Shown in pieces: positions 35,890 to 46,454 of a DNA stretch of 64,000 nucleotides; within the stretch, counting starts at the first letter, position 1, and every line of letters begins with the position of its first letter. The stretch lies in NCBI RefSeq assembly GCF_023205015.1, contig NZ_CP096258.1:2666001-2730000 (forward strand). Reading direction: 5' to 3'. The stretch is from Providencia rettgeri. Its GTDB lineage: Bacteria > Pseudomonadota > Gammaproteobacteria > Enterobacterales > Enterobacteriaceae. Below the pieces are notes generated by a model, which saw only the letters and a list, made by a program, of their open reading frames with translations, ran no database searches and was not told where the DNA came from. The position numbers and the translations under genes were made by a program.

Positions 35890-38609
35890 GCTCCCCTCCG
35901 CAGATTATTGACTGACACGCCAGCCATTGAAGGTGCGATACCCGGCATCCCTAACGGTAATCCAATTTGACCTGTAGACAAGTGATTGCTGAGGCGTACA
36001 GTCAAGTTAAATGCTTGACCTGCATAGCTAAACTCAGCGTTAGTCCCCGCTGACAGGCCGAGTGACGCAGCATCTTGCGTGTTCAGCATGATATATGGCT
36101 CTGGCATACGCTCTTGGATCACCTCTGAACGCTGTGACATTTCATCACTGCCGAACAGGTGGTAATAAGGTGCGACAACCCACTGCGCTTCGCTGGCTTG
36201 ATAAGCCGCTGGAATTTCAGTGAAGTAAGCCAATTTACCTTCTGTTGAATTGAACAAACGAATACCCGGGTCACCAAATAATAGATGTCCCCCCACTTCG
36301 GCTTGGAATTTGTTCCAGGCTTGCGGTGAGTTCCAACCCGGCGCCCATGCAAATGGAATTTGCTGGCGTGGCGCGGTTGGGCTGTTGTTCCCTTCCATTG
36401 AGAAAGCAAATGGAGAATCAATATCTTGCGGTTGACGAGGCTCATGGACAGATTGATTTGCTAGCATCGCTGTACGACCACTGTAACGATGTGGTTCACG
36501 CGCCAGCTTTTGACCACGAATACGGAAAGATGCTTTCGGAGCAGCATCAACCATACCTGAGAATTGTGGCATTGCGGCAACACAATCAGCGATAACGTGA
36601 TCCAGTTGAGACCAATCTGCATCACGCTCTTGCGCTTCCGTTTGCAGTGAATGCATCCAGCGCCAGCTTTCGTTCATCACGATAGCTTTGTCGTAATACG
36701 TTGGGTCGAAAACTTGGAAGAAACGTTGCGCGCGACCTTCTTGGTTAATCAACGTACCGTCTGCTTCAGCAAAACTTGCTGCTGGCAGAACTAATGTTGC
36801 TTTATCCATGATGTCAGTTTGCTGATGATCCGCAACAATCAAGTGACTCAATTTCGCTAATGCACTATTGACGGCATCCACGCTGCTATGACGGTACAGG
36901 TCGTTTTCGATAACAACAGCCACATCAGCTTCATTCGCTTCAATACGAGCTAATGCGCTGTCTAGTGGTTGTGCGTTCATCATTGCCAGACCGAAGCTAT
37001 TAGCATGAGACGCTAAGTAAGATAACCCAACATTCGCGCCTTTCGCTTTCAGTGCAAATGCCACGTTAGCGGCCGCTTGGATCATTGCCTCGCTTGCACT
37101 GTGGCTACCACTAATAATTAATGGTTTTTTCGCGCCCGCTAATGCCTGAGCAACGGTTTCCACTTTGGCTTTTAAGTCTGCCGGTAAATCATTCACCGCA
37201 GGGGCTTCGCCGTTTATCATATTGGCGATAGCAAAACCAAAACGCGCTTGGTCAGCAACTGGTGCACGGTAATTAAAGGCAGCCACATCGTCTAAGCGAG
37301 TATCATCAACGTTGGTGATAAACAGCGGGTATTTTGCATGTTGACCAATATTCATGATTGCCGCGATTTGCCAGTCAGCCACTTTCTGTGCTGCCGCCAT
37401 TTCACGAGCTTTGCCTTTCACTGCTTGACGAACAGATAACGCCATACGTGCGCCTGTCTGAGTTAAATCTTCACCCAGTACCAGTACCGCATCATAGCCT
37501 TCCACTTCACGCAGTGTTGGGGTATAGATCCCCCCATTTTGCAGAATGTTTTGCATCAGTGCTAAACGGCTTTGCTCACCCGCAGAAATACCTGAGTAGA
37601 AGTTTTCTGCGCCGACTAACGCACGCAATGCATAGTTGCTTTCAACGCTAGCACGCGGCGAACCGATACCAATCATTTTTTTCGTTTGATTGATAATTTG
37701 CGCACCACTTTGCATCGCTTCGATAGCCGAAATCACGTTCTTAACGCCATTTTTATTGAGTACGGCTTGGCGAGGGCGGTCTTTACGGTTGACGTAACCA
37801 TAACCAAAGCGACCACGGTCACACAGGAAATAGTGGTTTACCGAGCCGTTATAACGGTTTTCAATGCGACGGATTTCACCATAACGTTCACCTGGGCTGG
37901 TGTTACAACCGATACTGCACTGTTGACAGATACCCGGTGCAAATTGCATATCCCATTTACGGTTATAGCGCTCTGAATGGGTTTTATCGGTGAATACCCC
38001 AGTAGGACAAACTTCAACTAAGTTACCGGAGAATTCGCTTTCCAGCGTACCGTCTTCAGTACGACCGAAATACACATAATTATGTGCGCCATAAACCCCT
38101 AAATCCGTGCCATCTGCGTAATCTTTGTAGTAACGAACACAACGATAACACGCGATACAACGGTTCATTTCATGACTAATAAATGGACCGAGATCTTGGT
38201 TAATGTGAGTCCGTTTCGTAAAACGATATTTACGCATATTATGACCGGTCATCACCGTCATATCTTGTAGATGGCAGTTACCGCCTTCCTCACAGACTGG
38301 GCAGTCATGAGGGTGGTTGGTCATCAGCCATTCCACGACACTTTCACGGAATTGTTTGGCTTCTTCATCATCAATTGAGATGTAAGTCCCTTCCGTTGCG
38401 GGTGTCATACAAGACATTACTAGGCGACCGCGAGTGTCATCTGCGTTCTGATACTGCTTAACCGCACACTGGCGGCAAGCGCCAACGCTTCCCAGCGCCG
38501 GATGCCAGCAAAAATAAGGAATATCTAGCCCGAGAGAAAGACAGGCTTGTAACAGGTTTTCAGACCCGTTTACGTCATATTCTTTGCCGTCTACATATAT
38601 TGTAGCCAT
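35886..38609 (-). CDS. nuoG: NADH-quinone oxidoreductase subunit G
   Basis: 907-residue peripheral-arm subunit. The N-terminal 2Fe-2S ferredoxin domain has CWHPALGSVGACRQC. Then come the His-ligated N5 cluster (HPHDCPVCEEGGNCHLQD) and the 4Fe-4S clusters in CIACYRCVRYY and CQQCSIGCNTSPGERY. The last is the N7-type cluster typical of enteric NuoG. A molybdopterin-oxidoreductase-like domain follows. The ATG at 38609 (MATIYVDGKEYDV) matches the E. coli start, and GGGAAG lies ten bases upstream. An upstream ATG at 38627 lacks conservation. Confidence 0.96.
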   Translation of the reverse strand: MATIYVDGKEYDVNGSENLLQACLSLGLDIPYFCWHPALGSVGACRQCAVKQYQNADDTRGRLVMSCMTPATEGTYISIDDEEAKQFRESVVEWLMTNHPHDCPVCEEGGNCHLQDMTVMTGHNMRKYRFTKRTHINQDLGPFISHEMNRCIACYRCVRYYKDYADGTDLGVYGAHNYVYFGRTEDGTLESEFSGNLVEVCPTGVFTDKTHSERYNRKWDMQFAPGICQQCSIGCNTSPGERYGEIRRIENRYNGSVNHYFLCDRGRFGYGYVNRKDRPRQAVLNKNGVKNVISAIEAMQSGAQIINQTKKMIGIGSPRASVESNYALRALVGAENFYSGISAGEQSRLALMQNILQNGGIYTPTLREVEGYDAVLVLGEDLTQTGARMALSVRQAVKGKAREMAAAQKVADWQIAAIMNIGQHAKYPLFITNVDDTRLDDVAAFNYRAPVADQARFGFAIANMINGEAPAVNDLPADLKAKVETVAQALAGAKKPLIISGSHSASEAMIQAAANVAFALKAKGANVGLSYLASHANSFGLAMMNAQPLDSALARIEANEADVAVVIENDLYRHSSVDAVNSALAKLSHLIVADHQQTDIMDKATLVLPAASFAEADGTLINQEGRAQRFFQVFDPTYYDKAIVMNESWRWMHSLQTEAQERDADWSQLDHVIADCVAAMPQFSGMVDAAPKASFRIRGQKLAREPHRYSGRTAMLANQSVHEPRQPQDIDSPFAFSMEGNNSPTAPRQQIPFAWAPGWNSPQAWNKFQAEVGGHLLFGDPGIRLFNSTEGKLAYFTEIPAAYQASEAQWVVAPYYHLFGSDEMSQRSEVIQERMPEPYIMLNTQDAASLGLSAGTNAEFSYAGQAFNLTVRLSNHLSTGQIGLPLGMPGIAPSMAGVSVNNLRRGA

Positions 38610-38707
38610 AGTCAGCATGCTTCCCAAAGGCCCGCATAAAGCAGGCGTTAATCAAAAATACGTTCTTCGTGAAAAATCTCTTTAGCGGTTGCTCAATCGC
38701 TAAATAA

Positions 38708-40066
38708 TTACCAGCGCTGCTTCAGCAGGTTGGGCTGGATACCCGCAATCTGCACAATGTTACGCAGATCTTTTTGCGAAATACCCGCTTCGAATTCATC
38801 ACGGAAATATTTGATGGCACTTTGTAGCGGTTCGACCGCACCCGGTGCGTGAGCGCAGAAAGTTTTACCCGGCCCTAAGAAGCGACACAGCTGCTCTAGG
38901 GTTTCAATATCCCCCGGCTGCCCTTCGCCTTTTTCTAGCGCTTGTAAAATTTTAACACTCCATGGCAAACCATCGCGGCACGGTGTACACCAACCACAGG
39001 ATTCACGGGCAAAGAAGGTTTCTAGGTTACGCACTAACGAAACCATGTTGATCTCATGATCAACCGCCATCGCCAATGCAGTCCCAAGACGGCTTCCTGC
39101 TTTGGCAATATTTTCGAAATCCATCGGTAAGTCGAGGTGGTCGTTGGTCAGGAAGTCTGTCCCTGCGCCACCCGGCTGCCATGCTTTTAATTTCAGGCCA
39201 TCACGCATACCACCTGCGTAATCTTCCAGCACTTCACGTGCCGTGGTGCCAAATGGCAATTCCCACAGACCCGGGTTTTTCACTCGGCCAGAGAAGCCCA
39301 TCAGTTTAGTACCCGCATCTTTACTCTTACCTGCGCTTAAATCGATATACCATTGGTCTCCGTGCTCTAAAATGGCTGGCACGTTACAGATGGTTTCAAC
39401 GTTATTTACGCAAGTTGGTTTTCCCCAAGCACCTGATGTGGCAGGGAATGGTGGCTTAGAACGCGGGTTAGCACGGCGACCTTCTAAGGAGTTAATCAAT
39501 GCAGTTTCTTCACCACAGATATAACGCCCAGCGCCGGTGTGAACAAACAGTTCAAAATCGAAACCCGAACCGAGGATATTTTTGCCTAATAGACCTGCCG
39601 CTTTGGCTTCTTCGATAGCGCGACGTAAATGCTGCGCCGCCTCAACGTATTCACCCCGTAAGAAGATATAACCACGGTAGGCTTTAAGTGCATAAGCACC
39701 TGTAACCATCCCTTCAACTAACAAGTGAGGGAGTTGTTCCATCAATAGGCGGTCTTTATAAGTACCCGGTTCCATTTCATCCGCATTACATAAAAAGTAA
39801 CGCAGTTTCATGTTCTCGTCTTTTGGCATCAGGCTCCATTTCAGACCCGTTGAGAAGCCCGCACCGCCACGCCCTTTCAGGCCAGCGTCCTTCACAAGGT
39901 TCACAACTTCATCCGGTGCCATACTTTTGAGCGCACGCTCAAGACCTTTGTATCCGTTTTTACTGCGGTACTCATCTAACCAAACAGGCTGATTGTCATC
40001 ACGCAAACGCCATGTTAGAGGATGAGTTTCGGCAGTACGGATCACTGGATTAACAGAATTTGTCAT
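38708..40066 (-). CDS. nuoF: NADH-quinone oxidoreductase subunit F
   Basis: 452-residue flavoprotein that oxidises NADH. The NADH/FMN glycine-rich motif is GLKGRGGAGFSTGLKWS, with FMN contacts in YICGEETALINSLEG. Cluster N3 has CGWCTPCRDG and a distal Cys in KTFCAHAPG. A few residues longer than in E. coli. Its start overlaps the nuoE stop. The 98 bp between its stop and the nuoG start is the widest gap among nuoA-nuoI apart from nuoB-nuoCD. Confidence 0.97.
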   Translation of the reverse strand: MTNSVNPVIRTAETHPLTWRLRDDNQPVWLDEYRSKNGYKGLERALKSMAPDEVVNLVKDAGLKGRGGAGFSTGLKWSLMPKDENMKLRYFLCNADEMEPGTYKDRLLMEQLPHLLVEGMVTGAYALKAYRGYIFLRGEYVEAAQHLRRAIEEAKAAGLLGKNILGSGFDFELFVHTGAGRYICGEETALINSLEGRRANPRSKPPFPATSGAWGKPTCVNNVETICNVPAILEHGDQWYIDLSAGKSKDAGTKLMGFSGRVKNPGLWELPFGTTAREVLEDYAGGMRDGLKLKAWQPGGAGTDFLTNDHLDLPMDFENIAKAGSRLGTALAMAVDHEINMVSLVRNLETFFARESCGWCTPCRDGLPWSVKILQALEKGEGQPGDIETLEQLCRFLGPGKTFCAHAPGAVEPLQSAIKYFRDEFEAGISQKDLRNIVQIAGIQPNLLKQRW

Positions 40067-40611
40067 GGATACTGCTCCAGTAATTTTTGAATATTCTCAG
40101 GCTGCACGTAGCTGTGAGTGTCATCATCGATCATCATCGTTGGACCCTTGTCACAGTTACCCAAGCAACAGGTTGGCAGCAACGTAAAGCGGCCATCATC
40201 TGTTGTTTGACCCGGGCGAATATTAAGCTGTTTAATGATTTCAGCTTCTAAGCCCTGATAACCTGTAATATGGCAAACAACACTGTCGCAATAGCGAATA
40301 ATGTGGCGACCCACTGGTTGGCGGAAGATTTGGCTATAGAATGTCGCCACCCCTTCAACATCACTGGCTGGGATACCTAAGACGTCAGCGATAGCATGGA
40401 TCGCACCATCTTCAACCCAACCGCGGTTTTTTTGCACAATTTTCAGTGCTTCAATTGAGGCAGCACGTGCATCTTCGTAATGGTGTTTCTCACCTTCAAT
40501 CTCTTCGCGCTCTTTCTCGGTTAAGACAAAGCCATGATTGACTTGCGGTTCAAACACATTCACGACATTGAGCTCGTTGTGCTTCTCATTTTCGTTATGT
40601 TCATTATGCAT
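40063..40611 (-). CDS. nuoE: NADH-quinone oxidoreductase subunit E
   Basis: 182-residue thioredoxin-like 2Fe-2S subunit. Cluster N1a cysteines lie in YCDSVVCH and CCLGNCDKGP. The protein is about 16 residues longer than E. coli NuoE because of an Asn/Glu/His-rich N-terminus (MHNEHNENEKHNELN), which looks like unstructured expansion. Two bases separate it from nuoCD. Confidence 0.96.
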   Translation of the reverse strand: MHNEHNENEKHNELNVVNVFEPQVNHGFVLTEKEREEIEGEKHHYEDARAASIEALKIVQKNRGWVEDGAIHAIADVLGIPASDVEGVATFYSQIFRQPVGRHIIRYCDSVVCHITGYQGLEAEIIKQLNIRPGQTTDDGRFTLLPTCCLGNCDKGPTMMIDDDTHSYVQPENIQKLLEQYP

Positions 40612-40613
40612 GG

Positions 40614-42416
40614 TTAGCGATCCACATCCGACATTACAAAATCGATACTACCCAGATAGACGATTAAGTCTGAAACTAAACTACCTCTGATAACCGCAGG
40701 AATTTGCTGCAAGTGAGCATAGCTCGGCGTACGAATACGCGTACGGTAGCTCATTGTGCTGCCATCACTGGTTAAGTAGTAGCTGTTGATACCTTTCGTC
40801 GCTTCAACCATCTGGAATGACTCATTTGCTGGCATCACCGGTCCCCAAGACACTTGCAAGAAGTGGTTGATCAGGGTTTCGATATGCTGCAACGTACGCT
40901 CTTTTGGTGGCGGAGTTGTCAGTGGATGGTCAGCTTTGAATGGGCCTTCTGGCATATTCTTGTAACATTGTTCAAGAATACGAATACTCTGGCGCATCTC
41001 TTCAACTTTGATCATCACACGGTCATAACAGTCACCGTTATGAGCGATAGGGATATCAAATTCAAAGTTTTCATAGCCTGAATATGGACGCCATTTACGC
41101 ACGTCAAAATCAACGCCTGTCGCACGTAATCCAGCCCCTGTTACACCCCATGCCAACGCCTCTTCTTTTGAGTACATTGCTGTCCCAATAGAACGACCTT
41201 TTAAGATGGAGTTTTTCAGTGCGGAAGTGACATAAGACTCTAAACGTTTTGGCAGCCAGTCTAATAATTCACGCAGCAGTTTTTCCCAACCACGCGGTAA
41301 GTCGTGAGCGACACCACCGATACGGAACCATGCAGGGTGCATACGGAAACCAGTAATCGCTTCAATCACGTTGTAGACTTTTTGACGGTCAGTAAACGCA
41401 AAGAAGACCGGGGTCATCGCACCAACGTCTTGGATATACGTACTGATGTACAGTAAGTGGCTGTTGATACGGAATAACTCAGACAGCATGACACGGATCG
41501 TTTTGACGCGATCTGGCACTTCAATGCCTGCCAATTTTTCAACGGCTAACACATATGGCATTTCATTCACACAACCACCGAGGTACTCGATACGGTCAGT
41601 GTAAGGAATGTAGCTGTGCCACGACTGGCGTTCACCCATTTTTTCAGCACCACGGTGGTGGTAGCCGATATCCGGTACGCAGTCGATAATTTCTTCGCCA
41701 TCCAATTGCAGTACGATACGGAACGCACCGTGAGAGGATGGGTGGTTTGGCCCCAAGTTCAGGAACATGAAATCTTCGTTTTCATTTCCGCGTGCCATGC
41801 CCCACTCTTCTGGTTTGAAAGTCAAGGCTTCCATTTCCAGATCTTGTTTCTGCTTAGTCAGCACAAAAGGGTCGAACTCAGTCGCACGCGCAGGGTAATC
41901 CTTACGCAGTGGATGACCTTCCCAGTTTGGTGACATTAAAAGGCGGCGTAGATTCGGGTGACCTTGGAACGTTATACCGAACATGTCCCACACTTCACGC
42001 TCATGCCAATTCGCATTCGGGAACAGTAAAACAATAGAAGGCACGTTTAAGTCTTTCTCATTAAGAGCGACTTTTAACATGATATCGCGGTTACGATCGA
42101 TGGAGATGATGTGATAGAAAACACTAAAATCTGCTTCTGGCAGACCTTGACGGTGAATTCGTTGACGTTCATCTACCCCATGCAAGTCAAATAACATGAC
42201 ATACGGTTTCGGTAATTTCTTTAGAAAATCAATCACTTCCAGCAACTGCTCACGGCGAACCCAAACCACTGGCATACCAGTGCGAGTTGCTTGAACAGAA
42301 AAGGCATCCGGCCCAAATTGATTGCGCAGTTCCAGAAGCACAGGGTCGTTTAAGTGATCCTGTGTCTGCCATCCTGGCTGGTTACTACTCGCTTGCGCTA
42401 TCTGATCTGTCATCAT
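40614..42416 (-). CDS. nuoC: NADH-quinone oxidoreductase fused subunit C/D
   Basis: 600-residue fusion of NuoC (about 1-190) and NuoD (about 210-600), the arrangement typical of enterobacteria. The NuoD part contains LNLGPNHPSSHGAFR and GYHHRGAEKMGER at the quinone site, and ends with the conserved GSIDFVMSDVDR. A second Met follows directly, so the start could be one codon later. Confidence 0.97.
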   Translation of the reverse strand: MMTDQIAQASSNQPGWQTQDHLNDPVLLELRNQFGPDAFSVQATRTGMPVVWVRREQLLEVIDFLKKLPKPYVMLFDLHGVDERQRIHRQGLPEADFSVFYHIISIDRNRDIMLKVALNEKDLNVPSIVLLFPNANWHEREVWDMFGITFQGHPNLRRLLMSPNWEGHPLRKDYPARATEFDPFVLTKQKQDLEMEALTFKPEEWGMARGNENEDFMFLNLGPNHPSSHGAFRIVLQLDGEEIIDCVPDIGYHHRGAEKMGERQSWHSYIPYTDRIEYLGGCVNEMPYVLAVEKLAGIEVPDRVKTIRVMLSELFRINSHLLYISTYIQDVGAMTPVFFAFTDRQKVYNVIEAITGFRMHPAWFRIGGVAHDLPRGWEKLLRELLDWLPKRLESYVTSALKNSILKGRSIGTAMYSKEEALAWGVTGAGLRATGVDFDVRKWRPYSGYENFEFDIPIAHNGDCYDRVMIKVEEMRQSIRILEQCYKNMPEGPFKADHPLTTPPPKERTLQHIETLINHFLQVSWGPVMPANESFQMVEATKGINSYYLTSDGSTMSYRTRIRTPSYAHLQQIPAVIRGSLVSDLIVYLGSIDFVMSDVDR

Positions 42417-42490
42417 TCTTCACCATAACGCTTGATCAGGTTTATTATTTCGCAACAACATTGCTCTGTTACGCTGTATGGCTTTAAGCC

Positions 42491-43165
42491 TTAAATTTCG
42501 TCTGGTGTACGCAGGTTTGTCACTGCAATACGCTCACCATGCTTTCTTTCTCTTTCTGATTGCATATTGGCACGGTAAACCCCTTGGTCTCCAACGACCC
42601 AAGACAGCGGACGACGCTCTTTACCGATAGATTCTTGCAATAGAAGCAGAGCCTGCATATAGGCTTCTGGGCGTGGTGGGCAACCTGGGATATATACATC
42701 CACAGGAATAAATTTATCGACGCCTTGTACAACAGAATAAATGTCATACATGCCACCAGAGTTGGCACATGAACCCATGGAAATAACCCATTTTGGTTCA
42801 AGCATTTGGTCATACAGACGTTGAATAACAGGTGCCATTTTTGTGAAACAAGTACCTGCTACTACCATGAAATCGGCTTGACGAGGTGAAGCACGCAGTA
42901 CTTCTGCACCAAAGCGGGCGACGTCATGAACAGCCGTGAACGAAGTCACCATTTCTACATAGCAACATGAAAGACCAAAGTTATATGGCCAGAGAGAGTT
43001 TTTGCGCCCCCAGTTAACCACATCGTGAAGTGCATGAGAAAGTTTCCCCATGTAAACACTGTTTTCAACTTGCTGCTCCAGTGGATCTGTTACGATTTCC
43101 TGGGTTTGCAGTGGGTAACGGTCGTTCTCACCGTTCGGATCTATGCGGGTGAGCGTATAATCCAT
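42491..43165 (-). CDS. nuoB: NADH-quinone oxidoreductase subunit B
   Basis: 224-residue subunit carrying cluster N2, the last electron donor to quinone. The tandem cysteines are in GLSCCYVEM, with the others in VAGTCFTKM and IPGCPPRPEA. 18 bases separate it from nuoA and 74 from nuoCD. Confidence 0.98.
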   Translation of the reverse strand: MDYTLTRIDPNGENDRYPLQTQEIVTDPLEQQVENSVYMGKLSHALHDVVNWGRKNSLWPYNFGLSCCYVEMVTSFTAVHDVARFGAEVLRASPRQADFMVVAGTCFTKMAPVIQRLYDQMLEPKWVISMGSCANSGGMYDIYSVVQGVDKFIPVDVYIPGCPPRPEAYMQALLLLQESIGKERRPLSWVVGDQGVYRANMQSERERKHGERIAVTNLRTPDEI

Positions 43166-43183
43166 TGTATAATGCCTCGCTTT

Positions 43184-43627
43184 TTACTGCGGATGACGAT
43201 TGCTGATTTTAATAACTTCACTAGGATGCTTTACTTTTCCGCGGGAACGGACTGGAGTCCAATCCAATGCCCCAACGCGGACGAGATAAAACAGTCCCGC
43301 CAACAATACCAAAATAAAGATCGCGGCTTCGATGAAACCTACCCAACCGGCTTCGCGGATGGCAACTGACCATGCAAATAAGAACATGGCTTCAACATCG
43401 AAGATAACGAAAAACATGGCGACTAAGTAAAACTTAGCGGACATGCGGAGACGTGCACTACCGACCGAGTCGATACCTGACTCATAAGGAACGTGTTTTG
43501 TTCTGGCTTTGGCGCGGCTACCTAAAAAGTGACCCGCGACCAACATGAAAGCACAAAGACCGATAGTGCCGATAAGGAATATCGCAAACGCCCAGTTATG
43601 GGCTAACGCTAGGATTGATGTAGACAT
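43184..43627 (-). CDS. nuoA: NADH-quinone oxidoreductase subunit A
   Basis: 147-residue, three-helix membrane subunit and first gene of the 13-gene operon. VPYESGIDSVGSARLRMSAKFYLVAMFFVIFDVEAMFLFAW-type core is visible (FDVEAMFLFAW shown). Same length as E. coli NuoA. It is preceded by a gap of more than 1 kb that must hold the nuo promoters. Confidence 0.97.
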   Translation of the reverse strand: MSTSILALAHNWAFAIFLIGTIGLCAFMLVAGHFLGSRAKARTKHVPYESGIDSVGSARLRMSAKFYLVAMFFVIFDVEAMFLFAWSVAIREAGWVGFIEAAIFILVLLAGLFYLVRVGALDWTPVRSRGKVKHPSEVIKISNRHPQ

Positions 43628-44640
43628 ACTCGTTGCTTACTCATTACTTATGGTGTGTTAACTGCTCTTTTTTACATCACGGCAGTATTGCACCACAATT
43701 GCCCAGTTAATCGAGAAGAAAGACCAAAATTGATCACAAACTAAAATATCACCAAACTTAAATCAGTCTGTTGACTGCGTTTGGTTTGTCCTCTCTCATT
43801 ACAATTTACCTTACTTAAATTAAGTAAAATAACCCGTATTTGTTACAAAAACTTCACACTACAAAAACAACGGAACAACAAAAAGTACCCATAATCTGCT
43901 AAAACGTGTCAGTGTAATGATACTCAAGTAAACACGCAAACTAGTTTAACTGATTATTCGTTTTTACTACACCATTATCTCAGGAAAAACCTGTCTTAAC
44001 AGATGAAAAATTGCGCTTTTTATTTGATCTAACGCACACTTTTATTGAAAAAGTACTCAAATTGTTTACATAGCATTCAATTTAACTTTAAGTCTTCTTA
44101 ACTCTTTTTAACGCATGACTTCAAGTAACTACCTGACATTCCAGTGCTATTTTATCTATTCAATAAAAAAACATTGTTAACAACATAACAAATCATTAAC
44201 TAAACAATGAAATTCAGGTTATGCCAGCTACATCACAATTATTTCATGGTCTTTCTTATTTAACCATACTTATTAAGTGGTTAATTGTTTTTTTTATGAC
44301 CAAATATCGATAAAAAATTGATAAATTTGAATTTGATAACCTATTAAAAATATCACTGAGGATTATTTAAACACCCGCAAGCACAAATTTCTCGATGCGA
44401 TTTCCCAATATTGAAAATTTTGTTTCACTGTATGAGATAATCGTTTCAGTCATCGGCAGCGAGCCACGTTCATCTGCATCAAACCGCTTAACCTACTCGT
44501 GAGGGAGTCATTCATCCAATGAAAGCCATCTCAATCTCAGTAGCAGCTTATTTAGACTGTGATTAACACATTGATTTTATTTGAACACGGGCAATAACAC
44601 ATTGATCACAAACAAGTGATTCAGAAATAAACGGACAAAA
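43628..44640. other. Long nuoA-lrhA intergenic region with nuo promoters
   Basis: Over 1 kb of mostly AT-rich DNA with no substantial gene. In E. coli the nuo promoters lie far upstream of nuoA and respond to ArcA, NarL and FNR. By eye no such site could be assigned here. A GC-richer patch at about 44440-44570 holds a promoter-like GATAAT (about 44447) and a 15-codon frame at 44519-44566 (MKAISISVAAYLDCD) with GAGGGAG 11 bases upstream. It may be a leader peptide or small RNA, but evidence is thin. Confidence 0.4.
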
Positions 44641-44684
44641 AGAATATAAAAAAACGGCAATCCCAAAATAATTGGAATTGCCGT
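44641..44684 (-). terminator. Intrinsic terminator of lrhA
   Basis: On the minus strand: ACGGCAATTCC, loop, GGATTGCCGT, then TTTTTTTAT. Ten base pairs with one bulge and a long U-tract, about 57 bases past the lrhA stop. Confidence 0.85.
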
Positions 44685-44740
44685 CAGTACACTAAATCGA
44701 TTAAATATTATGCTTAATGTAATAAGTTGAATCGATTAAG

Positions 44741-45664
44741 TTAATTACCTTCTTCGTTGATATCCACCAATTCACTTACTGGGGTTGCAACATAAGGGAT
44801 TTTTTTGTTTTCAATCGCATCGAATACCGTAAGAACAAAATCTTTTTGCTCATCTGCATTCTTATACAACCAATACTGAATATCAGGTAAACGTGGCAAC
44901 CCATCAGTTTCATTCAAGATGCGTAAATCCGCATTTTGCATTTCCATAGGCCTTGCTGTTACCCCAACTTCTGCATTTACCGCTGCGCGAACAGCAGGTA
45001 AAGAAGCGGCTTCATACGCCACATGCCATGACAAACCTGCGTCATCAAGTGCACTTGTACAAAGTTTACGATATGGGTTAGTTTCGTCCATAACCACTAA
45101 TGGGACAGGCTCATTAGGACGTAATTGAAAATCTGGTGCACTATGCCACAAAACAGGCACTGTTCTTAAAGCCGTTTTGGGATGATGGCTAATTCTTGCC
45201 GTTGTTAAAGCAAGGTCTATCTCATGGTTATCGAGCATTGACTCAATAAACTGAGCCCGTTTAATACGCACCTCAACCGCAATTCTTGGGTAAACAGACG
45301 CGATACGATTAAGCAGGAAAGGTAATAAGATATCGACGGTGTCATCAGATGCACCAATACGCAATTCACCATCTGCGTCATTATAAGTTAATGATGCTGT
45401 TGCATCATCATTGGCACGCAGTATTTGCCTTGCGTAACCCAGTAATTGTAATCCATGTGCAGTGAGCAACTTATTTCGCCCATGACGAGCAAAAAGCTCA
45501 CGGCCAACTAATTGCTCTAAGCGTTGCATTTGCTGGCTCACAGCAGATTGTGTTCGACAAACAGCTGCAGCCGCAGCTGCGAATGTGTTAAGATCAGCGA
45601 CAGCAACGAAAGTACGTAGCAAATCAAGATCTAGGTTCATGATGGGACGATTGGAATTTATCAT
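44741..45664 (-). CDS. lrhA: LysR-family global regulator LrhA
   Basis: 307-residue LysR regulator (HexA/PecT group). The N-terminal winged helix at about residues 10-70 contains DLLRTFVAVADLNTFAAAAA and TQSAVSQQMQRLEQL, nearly identical to E. coli LrhA. The effector-binding domain follows. In E. coli LrhA represses flhDC and type 1 fimbriae and affects RpoS; in plant pathogens HexA represses virulence factors. The location between nuoA and alaA is conserved. Monocistronic with its own terminator. Confidence 0.95.
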   Translation of the reverse strand: MINSNRPIMNLDLDLLRTFVAVADLNTFAAAAAAVCRTQSAVSQQMQRLEQLVGRELFARHGRNKLLTAHGLQLLGYARQILRANDDATASLTYNDADGELRIGASDDTVDILLPFLLNRIASVYPRIAVEVRIKRAQFIESMLDNHEIDLALTTARISHHPKTALRTVPVLWHSAPDFQLRPNEPVPLVVMDETNPYRKLCTSALDDAGLSWHVAYEAASLPAVRAAVNAEVGVTARPMEMQNADLRILNETDGLPRLPDIQYWLYKNADEQKDFVLTVFDAIENKKIPYVATPVSELVDINEEGN

Positions 45665-46454
45665 CGTTCATTCTCTTATATAATTTTATGTTACCTGGTG
45701 TTTCTGCTCTCCTCCATGAGAATCAGCGAGTTTATAGCGACTACTAAGCAAGTGCATTTCTAATCCATAGATCTGCAATAACTTCTCATTATTTTACTTT
45801 TTTGCACCCTGCTCGTTATTCATTGATAATAAGCCATGTGTACAAATAGCATACTTCCAAAAATCAAATAATCTTAATAAAAAGGCGAGGTTTTACTAAA
45901 AACAAGCTAAACGTGCTTTATAAGATTCGCCTAAATAGTAACATATTTAATGTAATCGCAATTATTTTAATGTAAGCACATTATAAAATTCGTTTCACTA
46001 TTTTATAATAGATATAAATATCAAATAGTTAAAATTTTAAGCAGCACTTTTCGTTAAAAAAAAACACCTCGAAACAATCAATATTACTAACAAAAACACA
46101 CTAATTATTATAAAAAAAGGCCATTACAGCAAAAAAACCATGTCTGATTTAACCATTCAATGCTTAATATTACATTTTGATACAATTTTTCCTTCTTCAG
46201 CATTTTTATGCTTTTTTTTCTTTTTATACTCCAAAACATCAAAGAATATTAAAATTATAGTTCAACTAAACGCACATTTTAAGAACTAATAACCTACTTA
46301 AGCGATATAATAAGATACCAAACATTACATTTACGCGTAAACCAACCTTTTACACCAAAAATAACCTTGCATCTTCAAAAGCTTCTGAGGGAAGAGTACA
46401 GTAAAGGAATAAAGTCGGTTCGACCAATATAACCCTTAGGGGAATGAGATAACT
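45665..46454. other. lrhA-alaA divergent intergenic region
   Basis: 790 bp of very AT-rich DNA between divergent starts, with long A and T runs. Long upstream regions are usual for lrhA. No coding frame, RNA gene or clear operator was recognised apart from the alaA ribosome site (AGGGGAATGAG near 46437). Confidence 0.5.

Noticed and set aside
35085..38000. Several 60-100 codon frames on the plus strand opposite nuoH and nuoG
   Set aside because: Codon-bias shadows of the strongly conserved nuo genes; no ribosome sites and no recognisable products.
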